In this document: piece by piece, positions 42,758-50,716 of the stretch
Layout: each line of letters starts with the position of its first letter
Numbering within the stretch: the stretch's first letter is position 1
Assembly (NCBI GenBank): GCA_910579615.1
Contig: CAJTUA010000006.1
Location: forward strand, 1-64,000
DNA length: 64,000 nt
Reading direction: 5' to 3'
From: an uncultured Lachnospiraceae bacterium
GTDB lineage: Bacteria > Bacillota > Clostridia > Lachnospirales > Lachnospiraceae
Notes under the pieces: generated by a model
The model's input: the letters and a program-made list of their open reading frames with translations, nothing else
Database searches by the model: none
Told to the model about the DNA's origin: nothing
Program-made: the position numbers and the translations under genes

Positions 42758-43441
42758 TCACTTCCCGCTTTTTTTTGTGTTCTGGTAGTGGTTCAGGCGC
42801 TTCTCCCCAAGATGCTGCAGCCAGGTCAGCACCGTGGAAAACGCCAGGTACATCAGCGCCACTTCCGTGTACACAAGCAACGGCTCATACGTCCGCGCCA
42901 CAATGCGCTGCGCCGCCATAAACATTTCTGCCACCGTGATGCTTGCAACCAGGGAAGTATCCTTCATCATGGAAAGCAGGGAATTCGAAAGCGGCGGGAA
43001 TGCCGTGCGCATTGCCTGCGGCAGCACAATCCTGCGAATAATCTGATGATATTTCATCCCGGCACAGTATCCTGCCTCCATCTGCCCGACCGGCACTGCC
43101 TCGAGTGCCGCGCGCATCGTCTCGGCACAGTACGCACCCTCATTGATTGCCAGTACAAAGGCGGCGCAGAGAAACGGATTAATCAGATACCCCAATCCGG
43201 AAATCCCGTAAAACACAAGATAGAGCTGCACAATCAGCGGCGTGCCGCGGATAATCCAAATATACACCCGCGCAAGCTGTTTTAGCCCCTTCACATTTGC
43301 AAATTGGATGAGTGCCACAAAAATAGCAATCACGAGCGCTAACGCGAAGGCAATCGCCGTCAATGGCAAAGTTACCTTAAGCCCCGGCAGAAGTATTTTC
43401 CAAAAAGAATCCGCCAGGATATGTAATGTTCGTTCACTCAT
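42758..43441 (-). CDS. Polar amino-acid ABC transporter permease
   Basis: The protein has 227 residues. About five helices are spread over residues 15-215, with the His/Glu/Gln/Arg/opine permease signature near VLALNEGAYCAETMRAALEA and the EAA-loop VGQMEAGYCAGMKYHQIIRR. A single permease gene implies a homodimer. The start at 43441 follows GAAGGTTACAGAC. It is the first gene of the operon behind a promoter at 43514-43542. The ATPase gene starts 52 bp downstream. Confidence 0.95.
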   Translation of the reverse strand: MSERTLHILADSFWKILLPGLKVTLPLTAIAFALALVIAIFVALIQFANVKGLKQLARVYIWIIRGTPLIVQLYLVFYGISGLGYLINPFLCAAFVLAINEGAYCAETMRAALEAVPVGQMEAGYCAGMKYHQIIRRIVLPQAMRTAFPPLSNSLLSMMKDTSLVASITVAEMFMAAQRIVARTYEPLLVYTEVALMYLAFSTVLTWLQHLGEKRLNHYQNTKKSGK

Positions 43442-43513
43442 GTCTGTAACCTTCCCGTTCTGTTTTCGGATACCAACGGCAGAATAACGCATATTCTGCC
43501 GTACTGGTGTTCT

Positions 43514-43542
43514 ATTCTATCATATTCTTCTGCAAATTGCAA
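43514..43542 (-). promoter_or_regulatory. Sigma-A promoter of the amino-acid importer operon
   Basis: On the minus strand the -35 is TTGCAA (43537-43542), the spacer is 17 bp and the -10 is TAGAAT (43514-43519), with TATGA just upstream of the -10. The start would be near 43507. No S-box or other known riboswitch is present in the short leader. Confidence 0.72.
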
Positions 43543-43602
43543 TATCCACAAAATTTGAGTTTCCAGCGGATTTGCTCCTATTTACTGCTGGAGATTTCAG
43601 AT

Positions 43603-43636
43603 ACAAAAACGGAGCCTGTAAAAGACCCCGTTTTTG
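43603..43636 (-). terminator. Intrinsic terminator after the Rpn-type gene
   Basis: AAAAACGG (43605-43612) pairs with CCGTTTTT (43628-43635); on the minus strand the stem is followed by GTATC. A GGTCT/AGGCT extension lengthens the stem. It lies 12 bp after the stop of the minus-strand gene. Confidence 0.7.
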
Positions 43637-43647
43637 CAGCCGTAATT

Positions 43648-44607
43648 TTAAAGGTAGGAAAGCGCTTCCTCCTCCTTTAGCCCATACTTTTGTATCAGAA
43701 TTTTCTGGATTTCTTTATTGCTTTTCCCAACCTCACGGAACGCTTCCACAAGCCCAAGGATTTTTCCGCGCTTTTCTCCAAGTTGTATCCCGCGTTTTTC
43801 CCCGAGTTCCATCCCGCGTTTTTCCCCGAGTTCCATCCCGCGCCTTTTCTCATCTTCCCTGATTTTGTCAATCTCCGGTTTCATTACCTCCAACAACGCC
43901 TGACACATATCATCACCCTCTTTCAGCTTCTCAAGAATTGGCAGATTTGCCTTGACACTTACTTCCAAAACCGAATCTGCCAGTTCTTTATCCAAATCCT
44001 TTTTCAACACCTGAACGTTTTGTAGCAGCCTTTGCACATCCTGTTTTTTTAACCGGTTGGACAGGGATGTCAACCATATGTGGTTCTCTTTCTCAAGCTC
44101 CCCCGTCACAATCACCTGGGTCGCAAACAGCACTTCCCGCCCGTACACATAGTATATTCCCCGATAGGGATTCTCTATCCGTCCCCCATGTTCTTCCAAA
44201 TACCGAAACAGCCCTTTTGGCTTCGCCTCCCGGAGAATGGAAACCGTAATGTCTTCCGCTTTCCGCTTCCCTCCCCCGTATATTTTATACAAAGAAGCAT
44301 AAGCGTTTGCTTTGTAAACCGTATTGATATCCAATCTGTCCCCCGGACATTTGTATTCCATCAGGTTATGTCCGCAAAACAATTTGCCAATCTCATTCTC
44401 AAGCTTTTCCTTCCGGTTCTTTTTAATCACGAGCAAATCCACCGCCAAAGGCTTTGTATTCAAGTTATATTCCCGCTCATACACCAAACCCTTACGGTTT
44501 TTCGCAAATTCCAGATTCATCGCCGCGATAAAACCTGGATGCCATTGGATTTTTACTTTTTCCTCTTCGATTTTCCCCACCCACTTTCTATCTTTATTAT
44601 ATCCCAT
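43648..44607 (-). CDS. Rpn-like PD-(D/E)XK nuclease family protein with octapeptide repeats
   Basis: The protein has about 319 residues from ATG 44607; ATG 44649 is also possible, and neither has a strong SD. The PD-(D/E)XK core is seen as PLAVDLLVIKK (acidic residue) and NLMEYKCPGDRLDINTVYKA (E-x-K). This matches recombination-promoting nuclease/putative transposase proteins (Rpn/YhgA-like, PDDEXK transposase family). The C-terminus has three perfect or near-perfect GMELGEKR repeats (about 265-290), which expand in this family, then a KEIQKILIQKYGLKEEEA tail. It probably nicks DNA; the biological role is uncertain. An isolated gene, it is closed by a terminator. Confidence 0.8.
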   Translation of the reverse strand: MGYNKDRKWVGKIEEEKVKIQWHPGFIAAMNLEFAKNRKGLVYEREYNLNTKPLAVDLLVIKKNRKEKLENEIGKLFCGHNLMEYKCPGDRLDINTVYKANAYASLYKIYGGGKRKAEDITVSILREAKPKGLFRYLEEHGGRIENPYRGIYYVYGREVLFATQVIVTGELEKENHIWLTSLSNRLKKQDVQRLLQNVQVLKKDLDKELADSVLEVSVKANLPILEKLKEGDDMCQALLEVMKPEIDKIREDEKRRGMELGEKRGMELGEKRGIQLGEKRGKILGLVEAFREVGKSNKEIQKILIQKYGLKEEEALSYL

Positions 44608-44711
44608 AATACAGGATTTTGCAACCACAGCGTTTTTCAGGTTTTTCATCCAAATTGAAAAACCTATACTTTCTTCTGCCTTTCTTTCTTCTATTCTTTT
44701 TTTCTTCCTCT

Positions 44712-45509
44712 TCACGACCCACTCGACTTGTAATGCCTCACCCCAAACCGCCACAAAAGCAGCGCCGGAAGCAAAAACCAACACGCAGGCAGCGGCAAAA
44801 AAATATAAAATACCCCTGTACGCCTCCCCAAAACATACAGCAGCGGATAATATTGCACAAGCGCATACGGGATGAGAAAGGTCGTAAAAAGCAGCATCTT
44901 CTTCCCGTAAACCCCAATTGGGTATTTCCCGAATTCCCTCGCCCCATCCGTAAAGACATTCATAAATTCCAACCCATCAAGCGTGAAGAAGCACAGTGCG
45001 GCATAAATCAGAAACAGCCCGGCAAAAACTGCGGTTCCCCCGATAAGCATAAACACAACCGTGAGCACCTTTGCAAAATCCCAGTCCACACCGCCCTTTG
45101 TGACCCCGTACCCAAACATAACAACCGCCTGCAGCATACGGCCGATTCTCGTAAGCTCAAATTTACTTCCAAGCACCTGGAGAATTTCATTTTGCGGGCG
45201 CACCAGTACCCGGTCAAATTCCCCGCTCTTTACCATGCCGGGGAACATATCAAAGCCCCTCGCTGCCATCTCTGCAAGGGAAAATTCCAACAAGACAATC
45301 GCATAGCAGAGCAGCACCTCGCTGTAAGTAAATTCCTCCACCTCCGAAAACCTCTGGAACATAAAAAAAATCCCCAGAAACACATTGAAGGAAACCAAAA
45401 ACTGCCCCACTGCCGTCAGAAAAAATGAAGTCTTGTACTGCATCATTGACCGGACATTGATGGATATATAATGCCTGTAAAGACGCCATGCCCGACATAT
45501 CCGATTCAT
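44712..45509 (-). CDS. ABC-2-type transporter permease (second of a pair)
   Basis: The 265-residue integral membrane protein starts MNRICRAWRLYRHYISINVR and contains MMQYKTSFFLTAVGQFLVSF. About six helices span residues 25-250, and the motif KSGEFDRVLVRPQNEILQVL between helices 2 and 3 is typical of the ABC2_membrane_6 (PF06182) family. It probably forms a heterodimer with the permease gene just upstream and uses the ATPase at 46576. Gap to the upstream gene is 135 bp. The export substrate is unknown. Confidence 0.85.
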   Translation of the reverse strand: MNRICRAWRLYRHYISINVRSMMQYKTSFFLTAVGQFLVSFNVFLGIFFMFQRFSEVEEFTYSEVLLCYAIVLLEFSLAEMAARGFDMFPGMVKSGEFDRVLVRPQNEILQVLGSKFELTRIGRMLQAVVMFGYGVTKGGVDWDFAKVLTVVFMLIGGTAVFAGLFLIYAALCFFTLDGLEFMNVFTDGAREFGKYPIGVYGKKMLLFTTFLIPYALVQYYPLLYVLGRRTGVFYIFLPLPACWFLLPALLLWRFGVRHYKSSGS

Positions 45510-45644
45510 AGCTCCCTCCTCTCACCCGTCATCAGGGTGTCAAATCCCCTGCCTGGACGCAAAACAACCGAATAAGCATCCTTATCCCGGAATGCATATC
45601 CACAATGCTTCCTGCGTACATGACAGCACTCAATCGTTTTCCTA

Positions 45645-46448
45645 TCAGCCACCCTGCACCACAACCCTCTTTAACGCCATGCGGCAAAGCCCCTTCCCCG
45701 CCGCTACAAGTACGGCCAGCCAAAACACCTGCAGCACAACCGCTTTTTCCATTTCCCCACCCGTCATGCTCCCACTGTAAATCCGCAGGGCAACGTTCTG
45801 CATTGCTGCAAATGGCAGCAGTTCCAATACCCTTTGCACCTTCTGCGGGAAAAATGGCAGCGGGATAACTGCCCCGGCGAAAAATTCCACAGTGGAAACA
45901 AAAAGCATACGCAGCCCCTGCGGCGAAATTGTGAAAAAGGTCAGCACATAAATCAGCATACAAAACGCCACCATTACCAGAAGCCCCAGGAAAAGTGTCA
46001 ACACAGAAAGCCCGAAATGCAGCGCGTCCTTCGGCGCGGACATCCCATAAGGCGCGGGAAGGAGCACTGCCACAAACAAAATCGGGAAACACCGCAATAC
46101 CGCCCTTGAAATACGGTTTGCGACACTTCTTGCAAACCACATATTATAAATGTTAATCGGACGGCACAGCTCATAAGCAATATTTCCATTCACAATGGAA
46201 TCAAAAATTTCCCCCTCAACCATCCATGCTGCAAAAAAGGCAAGGAAGGCCTGCTGCATCCAGATGTAAGAGGCGGTTGCAGACAAACTCATCGGAAACG
46301 CCGACGCATCTGCCCGGTAAAACGCCGAAAAAATCATGATTTCCATAAAGCCCCATGCAAACTGTGTGACTATGCCCGCCAATGCTGCTGTCCGGTACTG
46401 CAGACCCATCAAAAACCGCAGACGGAAAAAAGACAGATACTTTTTCAT
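45645..46448 (-). CDS. ABC-2-type transporter permease (first of a pair)
   Basis: The protein has 267 residues, MKKYLSFFRLRFLMGLQYRT at the start, six helices, and the motif NGNIAYELCRPINIYNMWFA, the PF06182 counterpart of the loop in the other permease. It would pair with the 265-residue permease. It is separated from the upstream ATPase by 127 bp that hold a family B repeat. Together with the ATPase gene and the second permease it forms an exporter of unknown substrate, similar in layout to viologen/daunorubicin-type exporters. Confidence 0.86.
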   Translation of the reverse strand: MKKYLSFFRLRFLMGLQYRTAALAGIVTQFAWGFMEIMIFSAFYRADASAFPMSLSATASYIWMQQAFLAFFAAWMVEGEIFDSIVNGNIAYELCRPINIYNMWFARSVANRISRAVLRCFPILFVAVLLPAPYGMSAPKDALHFGLSVLTLFLGLLVMVAFCMLIYVLTFFTISPQGLRMLFVSTVEFFAGAVIPLPFFPQKVQRVLELLPFAAMQNVALRIYSGSMTGGEMEKAVVLQVFWLAVLVAAGKGLCRMALKRVVVQGG

Positions 46449-46482
46449 CTTCCGACCTCTTTCTCAAAATACCATACACATT

Positions 46483-46553
46483 GGCGCGTGCTGCAAGGCA
46501 GCCAGATTCCAGGTGCATCTCTATGCACATTTTCGCGCCCCGCGCATATAAAA
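46483..46553 (-). repeat. Family B palindromic element
   Basis: The plus strand reads GGCGCGTGCTGCAAGGCAGC at one end and CGCGCCCCGCGCATATAAAAC at the other, separated by about 35 bp containing GTGCATCTCTATGCAC, itself a perfect 6-bp palindrome. The minus strand starts just after the 3' end of the ATPase gene. Other copies lie at 47957, 50222 and 55889. Confidence 0.75.
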
Positions 46554-46575
46554 CAATACTCTTCTGGCAGCATTT

Positions 46576-47364
46576 TTATATATGATACGAGCGGTACAGC
46601 TTGGCCACTGTCTCATCAATATTCCCGCCGCCTTTTTTGATATCCGAAAGTGTTCCGTCAAGCAGGATTTTCCCCCTGCCAATCAAAATAATCCGGCTCA
46701 CCAGCGCCTCGATATCCTGCATGTCATGCGTTGTCAGAATCACCGTTGTGCCGTGGGTTTTATTCTGCTTTAAAATAAAATCCCGGACTGCAAGCTTTGA
46801 AACCGCATCAAGCCCGATGGTCGGCTCGTCCAAAAACAGGATGCGCGGGCGGTGCAGCAGGGAAGCTGCAATTTCGCAGCGCATCCTCTGCCCAAGGGAA
46901 AGCTGCCTTGCCGGGGAACGCAGCAGTTCGGAAAGCTTTAACCGTTCGGTCAATTCCGCAAGGCTTTGCTGGTAGACCGATTCCGGAATCGTGTAAATAT
47001 CCTTTAATAGCTCAAAAGAATCAATGACCGGAACATCCCACCACAGCTGTGAGCGCTGTCCGAAGACCACGCCGATTTGCTTTACGTGCTCCACCCTTTT
47101 TTGGTATGGCACACGTCCGTCCACCAGCACCGTTCCGCTATCCGGCGTCAATATGCCGCTCAATATCTTGATGGTGGAGCTTTTTCCCGCCCCGTTCGGA
47201 CCGATATACCCCACCATCTCCCCGTCCCCCACCGAAAAACTCACGTCATCAAGTGCCCGGATTTCCTCATATTCCCGGTGAAACAGCGCCTTCATGGCCG
47301 CACAAAAACCCGCTTCCCGCTTCGCAATCCGGTAGGTCTTGCATACATGCTCCACTGCAATCAT
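46576..47364 (-). CDS. ABC-2 transporter ATP-binding protein
   Basis: The protein has 262 residues. Walker A is GPNGAGKSSTIKILSG, the signature is LSLGQRMRCEIAASLL, Walker B is ILFLDEPTIGLD and the switch His is in ILTTHDMQDIEALV. The region before Walker A (CKTYRIAKREAGFCAAMKAL) and GVVFGQRSQLWWDVPVIDSF are typical of ATPases paired with PF06182 permeases. Start ATG 47364 overlaps the upstream stop as ATGA, with GGAGG 9 nt before it. It powers the exporter encoded by the next two genes. Confidence 0.93.
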   Translation of the reverse strand: MIAVEHVCKTYRIAKREAGFCAAMKALFHREYEEIRALDDVSFSVGDGEMVGYIGPNGAGKSSTIKILSGILTPDSGTVLVDGRVPYQKRVEHVKQIGVVFGQRSQLWWDVPVIDSFELLKDIYTIPESVYQQSLAELTERLKLSELLRSPARQLSLGQRMRCEIAASLLHRPRILFLDEPTIGLDAVSKLAVRDFILKQNKTHGTTVILTTHDMQDIEALVSRIILIGRGKILLDGTLSDIKKGGGNIDETVAKLYRSYHI

Positions 47365-47864
47365 TGTGCTTCCTCCGCTCCCAAAAACCGGTCCTTTAAA
47401 ACCGTCTCCTCCAGAATCTTTGCCGCGCGGATAATCTGCTCCTTGCATGGACGCTTTTTGTAATATTCCGCCGTGCGTGCTTCCGGAGCCGCACCAAGCA
47501 TCTTCTCGCGCTCTTGCTGTGTAAGCATTTTTTTGTCAAGCCCCAAAAGTTCCCTACATATGATGGAGCCGTATTCCTCCTTAAAACATGCCGCAAGCTG
47601 TTGAACCACCTCGTAATTGTGCTTTTTCGCCTCCTGGTCGCGCCCCTGTGTCGCCCCGGTCTCCATCCCCGCCACCAAAAACATCCCGGAAACCGCGCCG
47701 CATACCTCGCGCATGCGCCCCATCCCTGCGCCAAACGAAGCCGCGATGCGCATTGCCGTCGCCTGGTCAAAACCGTACAAATCCGCATACGTTACAAATA
47801 CTGCCTGTGAGCAGTTGCAGCCCTCCATAAAAAGTTCCCCTGCCCGCTGTGCCCTTGATTCCAT
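47361..47864 (-). CDS. C_GCAxxG_C_C family redox-type protein
   Basis: The 167-residue protein matches the C_GCAxxG_C_C family: GCNCSQAVF, then GAGMGRMREVCGAVSGMFLV and later cysteines in SIICRELLG and RPCKEQIIRA. The conserved cysteines suggest a redox or metal role; the family function is not known. The start at 47864 follows AGGAGA; the frame to 47981 reads through a repeat and is rejected. It is coupled by ATGA to the ABC ATPase gene that follows, an uncommon partner. Confidence 0.85.
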   Translation of the reverse strand: MESRAQRAGELFMEGCNCSQAVFVTYADLYGFDQATAMRIAASFGAGMGRMREVCGAVSGMFLVAGMETGATQGRDQEAKKHNYEVVQQLAACFKEEYGSIICRELLGLDKKMLTQQEREKMLGAAPEARTAEYYKKRPCKEQIIRAAKILEETVLKDRFLGAEEAQ

Positions 47865-47884
47865 ACCATCTCTCCTGTTTTCCA

Positions 47885-48036
47885 TCCCGCATATGCTAAG
47901 CCGTGCCCAATCCCAGGCACATAACCGTGCAAGGGGAAATGCCTTTTCTCCACTGCCCGCCGCGCGGGGCGCGTGCTGCAAAAGCAGAAAACTTCCATTC
48001 GCCTAAATGCACGTTCGCACCCTGCGCACAAAAAGA
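47885..48036 (-). repeat. Degenerate family A end joined to a family B element
   Basis: From 47885 TCCCGCATATGCTAAGCC resembles a family A end without a matching partner arm. From 47957 to about 48036 a family B copy reads GGGGCGCGTGCTGCAAAAGC ... CCTGCGCACAAAAAG. The family B outer end touches the U-tract of the terminator at 48030. The composite lies between an HD-GYP gene and the C_GCAxxG_C_C gene. Confidence 0.6.
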
Positions 48037-48062
48037 TGATGCAGCCGTTACAGGACTGCATC
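48030..48062 (-). terminator. Terminator overlapping the stop codon of the HD-GYP gene
   Basis: On the minus strand GATGCAG (48056-48062) pairs with CTGCATC (48038-48044), and ATCTTTTTG follows. The gene's last sense codons (I-D-A-V-L) and TAA stop are part of the hairpin, so a ribosome terminating here could affect hairpin formation. Confidence 0.7.
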
Positions 48063-49124
48063 AATCTTGAGTTCTTTTCTTTTTGACAAATCAATAAATG
48101 TACTGTCCACACGCACCACCGGCGATGCCAGCGCATGCGGGTTGACCATGATAATCTCCCCGCGGCTTTCGTCCGATAGCAGTACGGTATGATGAATATA
48201 TGTTTCTGCCATTTTCCCGAGCAGCGGCAGCAGGTACTGTGGGTTAAACAGATGCATACCCTCCTCCTCGAAAATGCGGATTACGTCAAACGGGCAGAAC
48301 GCCCCCCGGTAAATGCGGTTGCTCGTCATCGCATCGTACACATCCGCAATCCCAACAATGCCGGAAATCATGTCAATCTCATTTCCTGCCTTACCCGCCG
48401 GGTAACCAGAACCGTCAAAGCGCTCGTGGTGGTCAAGCGCGGCCTGCTTAATCCGCTCGTCGATGCCCTCGCACTTGAGTATCTCATAACCGCTCTCCGC
48501 GTGCATCTTCACAATGTCAAACTCCTCGTCCGTAAGCCTGCCCGGCTTATTTAAAATGCGCGGCGGCACAAGGAGCTTCCCTGCATCGTGTAGCAGCCCC
48601 GCCAGTGTCAGCACCTGTTTGTCCTTCTCATTCAGATGCATCCAGTCGCCGAACACATTACAGATAAGCGCCACATTGACCGAATGCATGAAAATGTGGT
48701 CATCGTAATCACGGATGCAGTGGAGCATATTAAAAATATGTGCGTTGCTCCGCCCCTCCCCCACCATATCCTTCACACTGTCCAACATCGTCTTCGCATC
48801 CAGCTGCCCCGTTCCGAGCACAATCCACTCCAATGCCTCTTTCACTTCATTCACGGCACCATCATATATTTTTTTAAACTGGACAAAATCCGCCCCTTTG
48901 CGCAGCGTCGCCGTGTAGGCATCTTCCCCTGGTTCTTGTCCTTCTTCCACGTTGACCCAGACGCCGCCGACAGAATAAAACATCAGTTTTGCAATGGAAT
49001 CTGCCCCCAATACCGTATCCTTGTTTAAAATCAATTGGTCCGTCCTGGAATAAATATCCTGTGCCGTAATCATGCCCGGCGTAATTTCACTGATTGGAAC
49101 CCGTTTCATTTCTCTGTTGTCCAC
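48048..49124 (-). CDS. HD-GYP domain c-di-GMP phosphodiesterase
   Basis: The protein has 358 residues. The N-terminal region (about 1-130) starts MDNREMKRVPISEITPGMIT, a DUF3391-like module. The HD-GYP domain (about 135-320) has HDAGKLLVPPRIL, DHHERFDGSGYP and DVYDAMTSNRIYRG. All catalytic residues are present. C-terminal HTVLLSDESRGEIIMVN resembles a PilZ-like or beta-barrel tail of about 40 residues. It is a single gene ended by a hairpin that begins inside its own stop region. The upstream 171 bp contain a TTATTACC-type AT-rich stretch with no clear promoter. Confidence 0.93.
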   Translation of the reverse strand: MDNREMKRVPISEITPGMITAQDIYSRTDQLILNKDTVLGADSIAKLMFYSVGGVWVNVEEGQEPGEDAYTATLRKGADFVQFKKIYDGAVNEVKEALEWIVLGTGQLDAKTMLDSVKDMVGEGRSNAHIFNMLHCIRDYDDHIFMHSVNVALICNVFGDWMHLNEKDKQVLTLAGLLHDAGKLLVPPRILNKPGRLTDEEFDIVKMHAESGYEILKCEGIDERIKQAALDHHERFDGSGYPAGKAGNEIDMISGIVGIADVYDAMTSNRIYRGAFCPFDVIRIFEEEGMHLFNPQYLLPLLGKMAETYIHHTVLLSDESRGEIIMVNPHALASPVVRVDSTFIDLSKRKELKIDAVL

Positions 49125-49295
49125 CCCATCCCCTCCTGTTCTGGGAAATGTATCCGCAAGTTCTTACTATTACCAAGTATAACATATTTCCTCAAGTTAT
49201 GCAATTGCTTCTTTTTTTCCGCAAACGTATTCGAAAAAAAAATTTTTTATTTTTCAGGAATTTTTTCCCTCCCGCCCTGCCCTTATCCTGCCATT

Positions 49296-50078
49296 TTATC
49301 TATGTAGCTCTTCCCCGTCTTTGCACAGGGTAAAATTTCCATCCCGCTCATATTTCAAAATTGTAAGCTTCCTCTCCCTGGTCTGTTTATCTTCGCGCCC
49401 CGGAACAATGATGGGCGAAAATCCTTTTCCGGAAAGTATAAGCTTGACGAAATCTTCTATGCAGGTCAATTTTTGCTCCGTCTCCACACCGGAAGGCGTC
49501 TGCCCCCATTCAATATTGTGCATATCCGTTCCCCCGGTAAGCGGCAGCCCATACACCTTCGCGTATTCCGGCACAAGCTCATCCATATACGGCTCGTTTC
49601 CGATATTGATATATTCTACCGCATCGACATAGTAGGGATTCAGGCGCACGGCATTTAAGTAGCCCCGCTCCCGGTACGGATGCGCCTGCACCACCAGACC
49701 GCCCGCCTCATGCACCCTGCCATAATATACCTCCCTCGTATCCTCCATAATCTGTGGGTTTTCTTTCAGCCACGCTTTATCCAACCCATAGGTCAGATAC
49801 TCATCGCCCTCGAAATTAAATTCCCAGCCAAAAAACACTGGAAAACCCACACGGTCGCCTTCCTCCTTTGCCAATTCATAACCGCGGCAGAACGCGTCAA
49901 CGCGTTCCGCCCATGGCAGCTCCCTCGGCACGCCACAATTCCCGTTAAAAAAATGGTCAGTAAAAATGATGCCGTCATAGCCGCGTTCCATGTAAAATTT
50001 TATGTAATCCTTTGCGTGGGTGTGTCCACAGGCGCTGACTTCCTTTGTATGCAAATGTGTCTCGTAACGATATGCCAT
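49296..50078 (-). CDS. PHP domain phosphoesterase
   Basis: The protein of about 260 residues starts MAYRYETHLHTKEVSACGH. The PHP metal motifs are THLHT, IIFTDHFFNG, VVQAHPYRERGY and GGTDMHNIEW. This layout matches histidinol-phosphatase-like or 3',5'-nucleotide phosphoesterases of the PHP superfamily, but no his genes are near. The start at 50078 has AGGAGG 9 nt upstream. The frame is open to 50129, giving GSGRGYAELKIGG through a family A element and the SD; that extension is rejected. The gene follows the 6S RNA locus. Confidence 0.88.
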   Translation of the reverse strand: MAYRYETHLHTKEVSACGHTHAKDYIKFYMERGYDGIIFTDHFFNGNCGVPRELPWAERVDAFCRGYELAKEEGDRVGFPVFFGWEFNFEGDEYLTYGLDKAWLKENPQIMEDTREVYYGRVHEAGGLVVQAHPYRERGYLNAVRLNPYYVDAVEYINIGNEPYMDELVPEYAKVYGLPLTGGTDMHNIEWGQTPSGVETEQKLTCIEDFVKLILSGKGFSPIIVPGREDKQTRERKLTILKYERDGNFTLCKDGEELHR

Positions 50079-50100
50079 CACACGTTTTCCTCCTATTTTG

Positions 50101-50220
50101 AGTTCCGCATATCCCCTTCCAGACCCCATATCCGCAGAGGGCTTTTTTCTCCGCTTCTCTCCGAAAAAATCCCTCCGGGCTCTGTACGGGGATATGCTGT
50201 TTTGAGTTCCGCATTTCCCC
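50101..50220 (-). repeat. Family A palindromic element, one unit plus a partial unit
   Basis: Unit 1 (50101-50204) has perfect outer arms GCATATCCCC/GGGGATATGC, a middle CAGACCCC/GGGCTCTG and an inner GAGGG-TTTTTT/AAAAAA-CCCTC. Unit 2 (50205-50220) is only AGTTCCGCATTTCCCC and runs into a family B copy. The SD-proximal end encodes ATG CGG AAC TCA AAA TAG, with the TAG inside TAGGAGG. Confidence 0.92.
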
Positions 50221-50221
50221 C

Positions 50222-50311
50222 ACTACTCGCCGCGTGCGGGGCGCGTGCTGCAAAACAGTCGGATTCCATTTGCATCTCTATGCACATTTTCGCGCCCCTG
50301 CGCATAAAAAA
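50222..50311 (-). repeat. Family B palindromic element
   Basis: Plus-strand ends are CGGGGCGCGTGCTGCAAAAC and CGCGCCCCTGCGCATAAAAAAG, with the internal palindrome GTGCAT..ATGCAC-like TGCATCTCTATGCA. The outer end overlaps the U-tract of the 6S-locus terminator. It matches copies at 46483, 47957 and 55889. Confidence 0.8.
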
Positions 50312-50331
50312 GCGGGACCTGCCGATCCCGC
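50305..50331 (-). terminator. Intrinsic terminator of the 6S RNA locus
   Basis: The minus strand reads GCGGGATCGGCAGGTCCCGC followed by TTTTTT, a 6-7 bp GC stem plus U-tract. It lies about 40 bp after the mature 6S 3' end. Confidence 0.88.
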
Positions 50332-50370
50332 CCCAAAATGAAACCACTCTGGTTCCCTTTTGTTTTTTCT

Positions 50371-50553
50371 TGTAAGCCCCGAAATGCCGACTCTTGTGTT
50401 TTGACTCCTAGCCACAGCTAGGTGGGTAACCGCAATTGAGCTTGCTGTCTTCCACTGCGCATTCGGAGGCCTGACATCCACTCAACGATATAGGAATCCC
50501 TTTTAAAGTACTGTAGGTTCAAAACTACAAGAGCTGTCGCACATCTCAGGATA
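50371..50553 (-). ncRNA. ssrS: 6S RNA (regulator of sigma-A RNA polymerase)
   Basis: On the minus strand the 5' part, CTGAGATGTGCGACAGCTCT, pairs with the 3' part, ACAAGAGTCGGCATTTCGGGG, as the closing stem of 6S RNA. The body contains TTTTGAACCTAC, CAGGCCTCCGAATGCGCAG and AAGCTCAATTGCGGTTACC, parts I associate with Firmicutes 6S RNA, and forms a long hairpin with a large central bubble that mimics an open promoter. At about 183 nt the size fits. It has its own strong promoter and terminator. It accumulates in stationary phase in other bacteria. Confidence 0.88.
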
Positions 50554-50558
50554 GCCTT

Positions 50559-50587
50559 ATTATACCCCGAATTGCATAAATAATCAA
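50559..50587 (-). promoter_or_regulatory. Sigma-A promoter of 6S RNA
   Basis: The minus strand gives -35 TTGATT (50582-50587), a 17-bp spacer and -10 TATAAT (50559-50564), with the start expected near 50552-50555, matching the 6S 5' end. Confidence 0.88.
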
Positions 50588-50716
50588 GGTGTTTTTTGCA
50601 TTTTTTCAGTGAATTTTTGGTATACTTGTCCGAATTTTCTAAAATGCGCATTTATCATATGTTTTCACAAACACTCTGCGGATTCTGACCCCTCATCCGT
50701 AAAGCATGTTCCTTCG

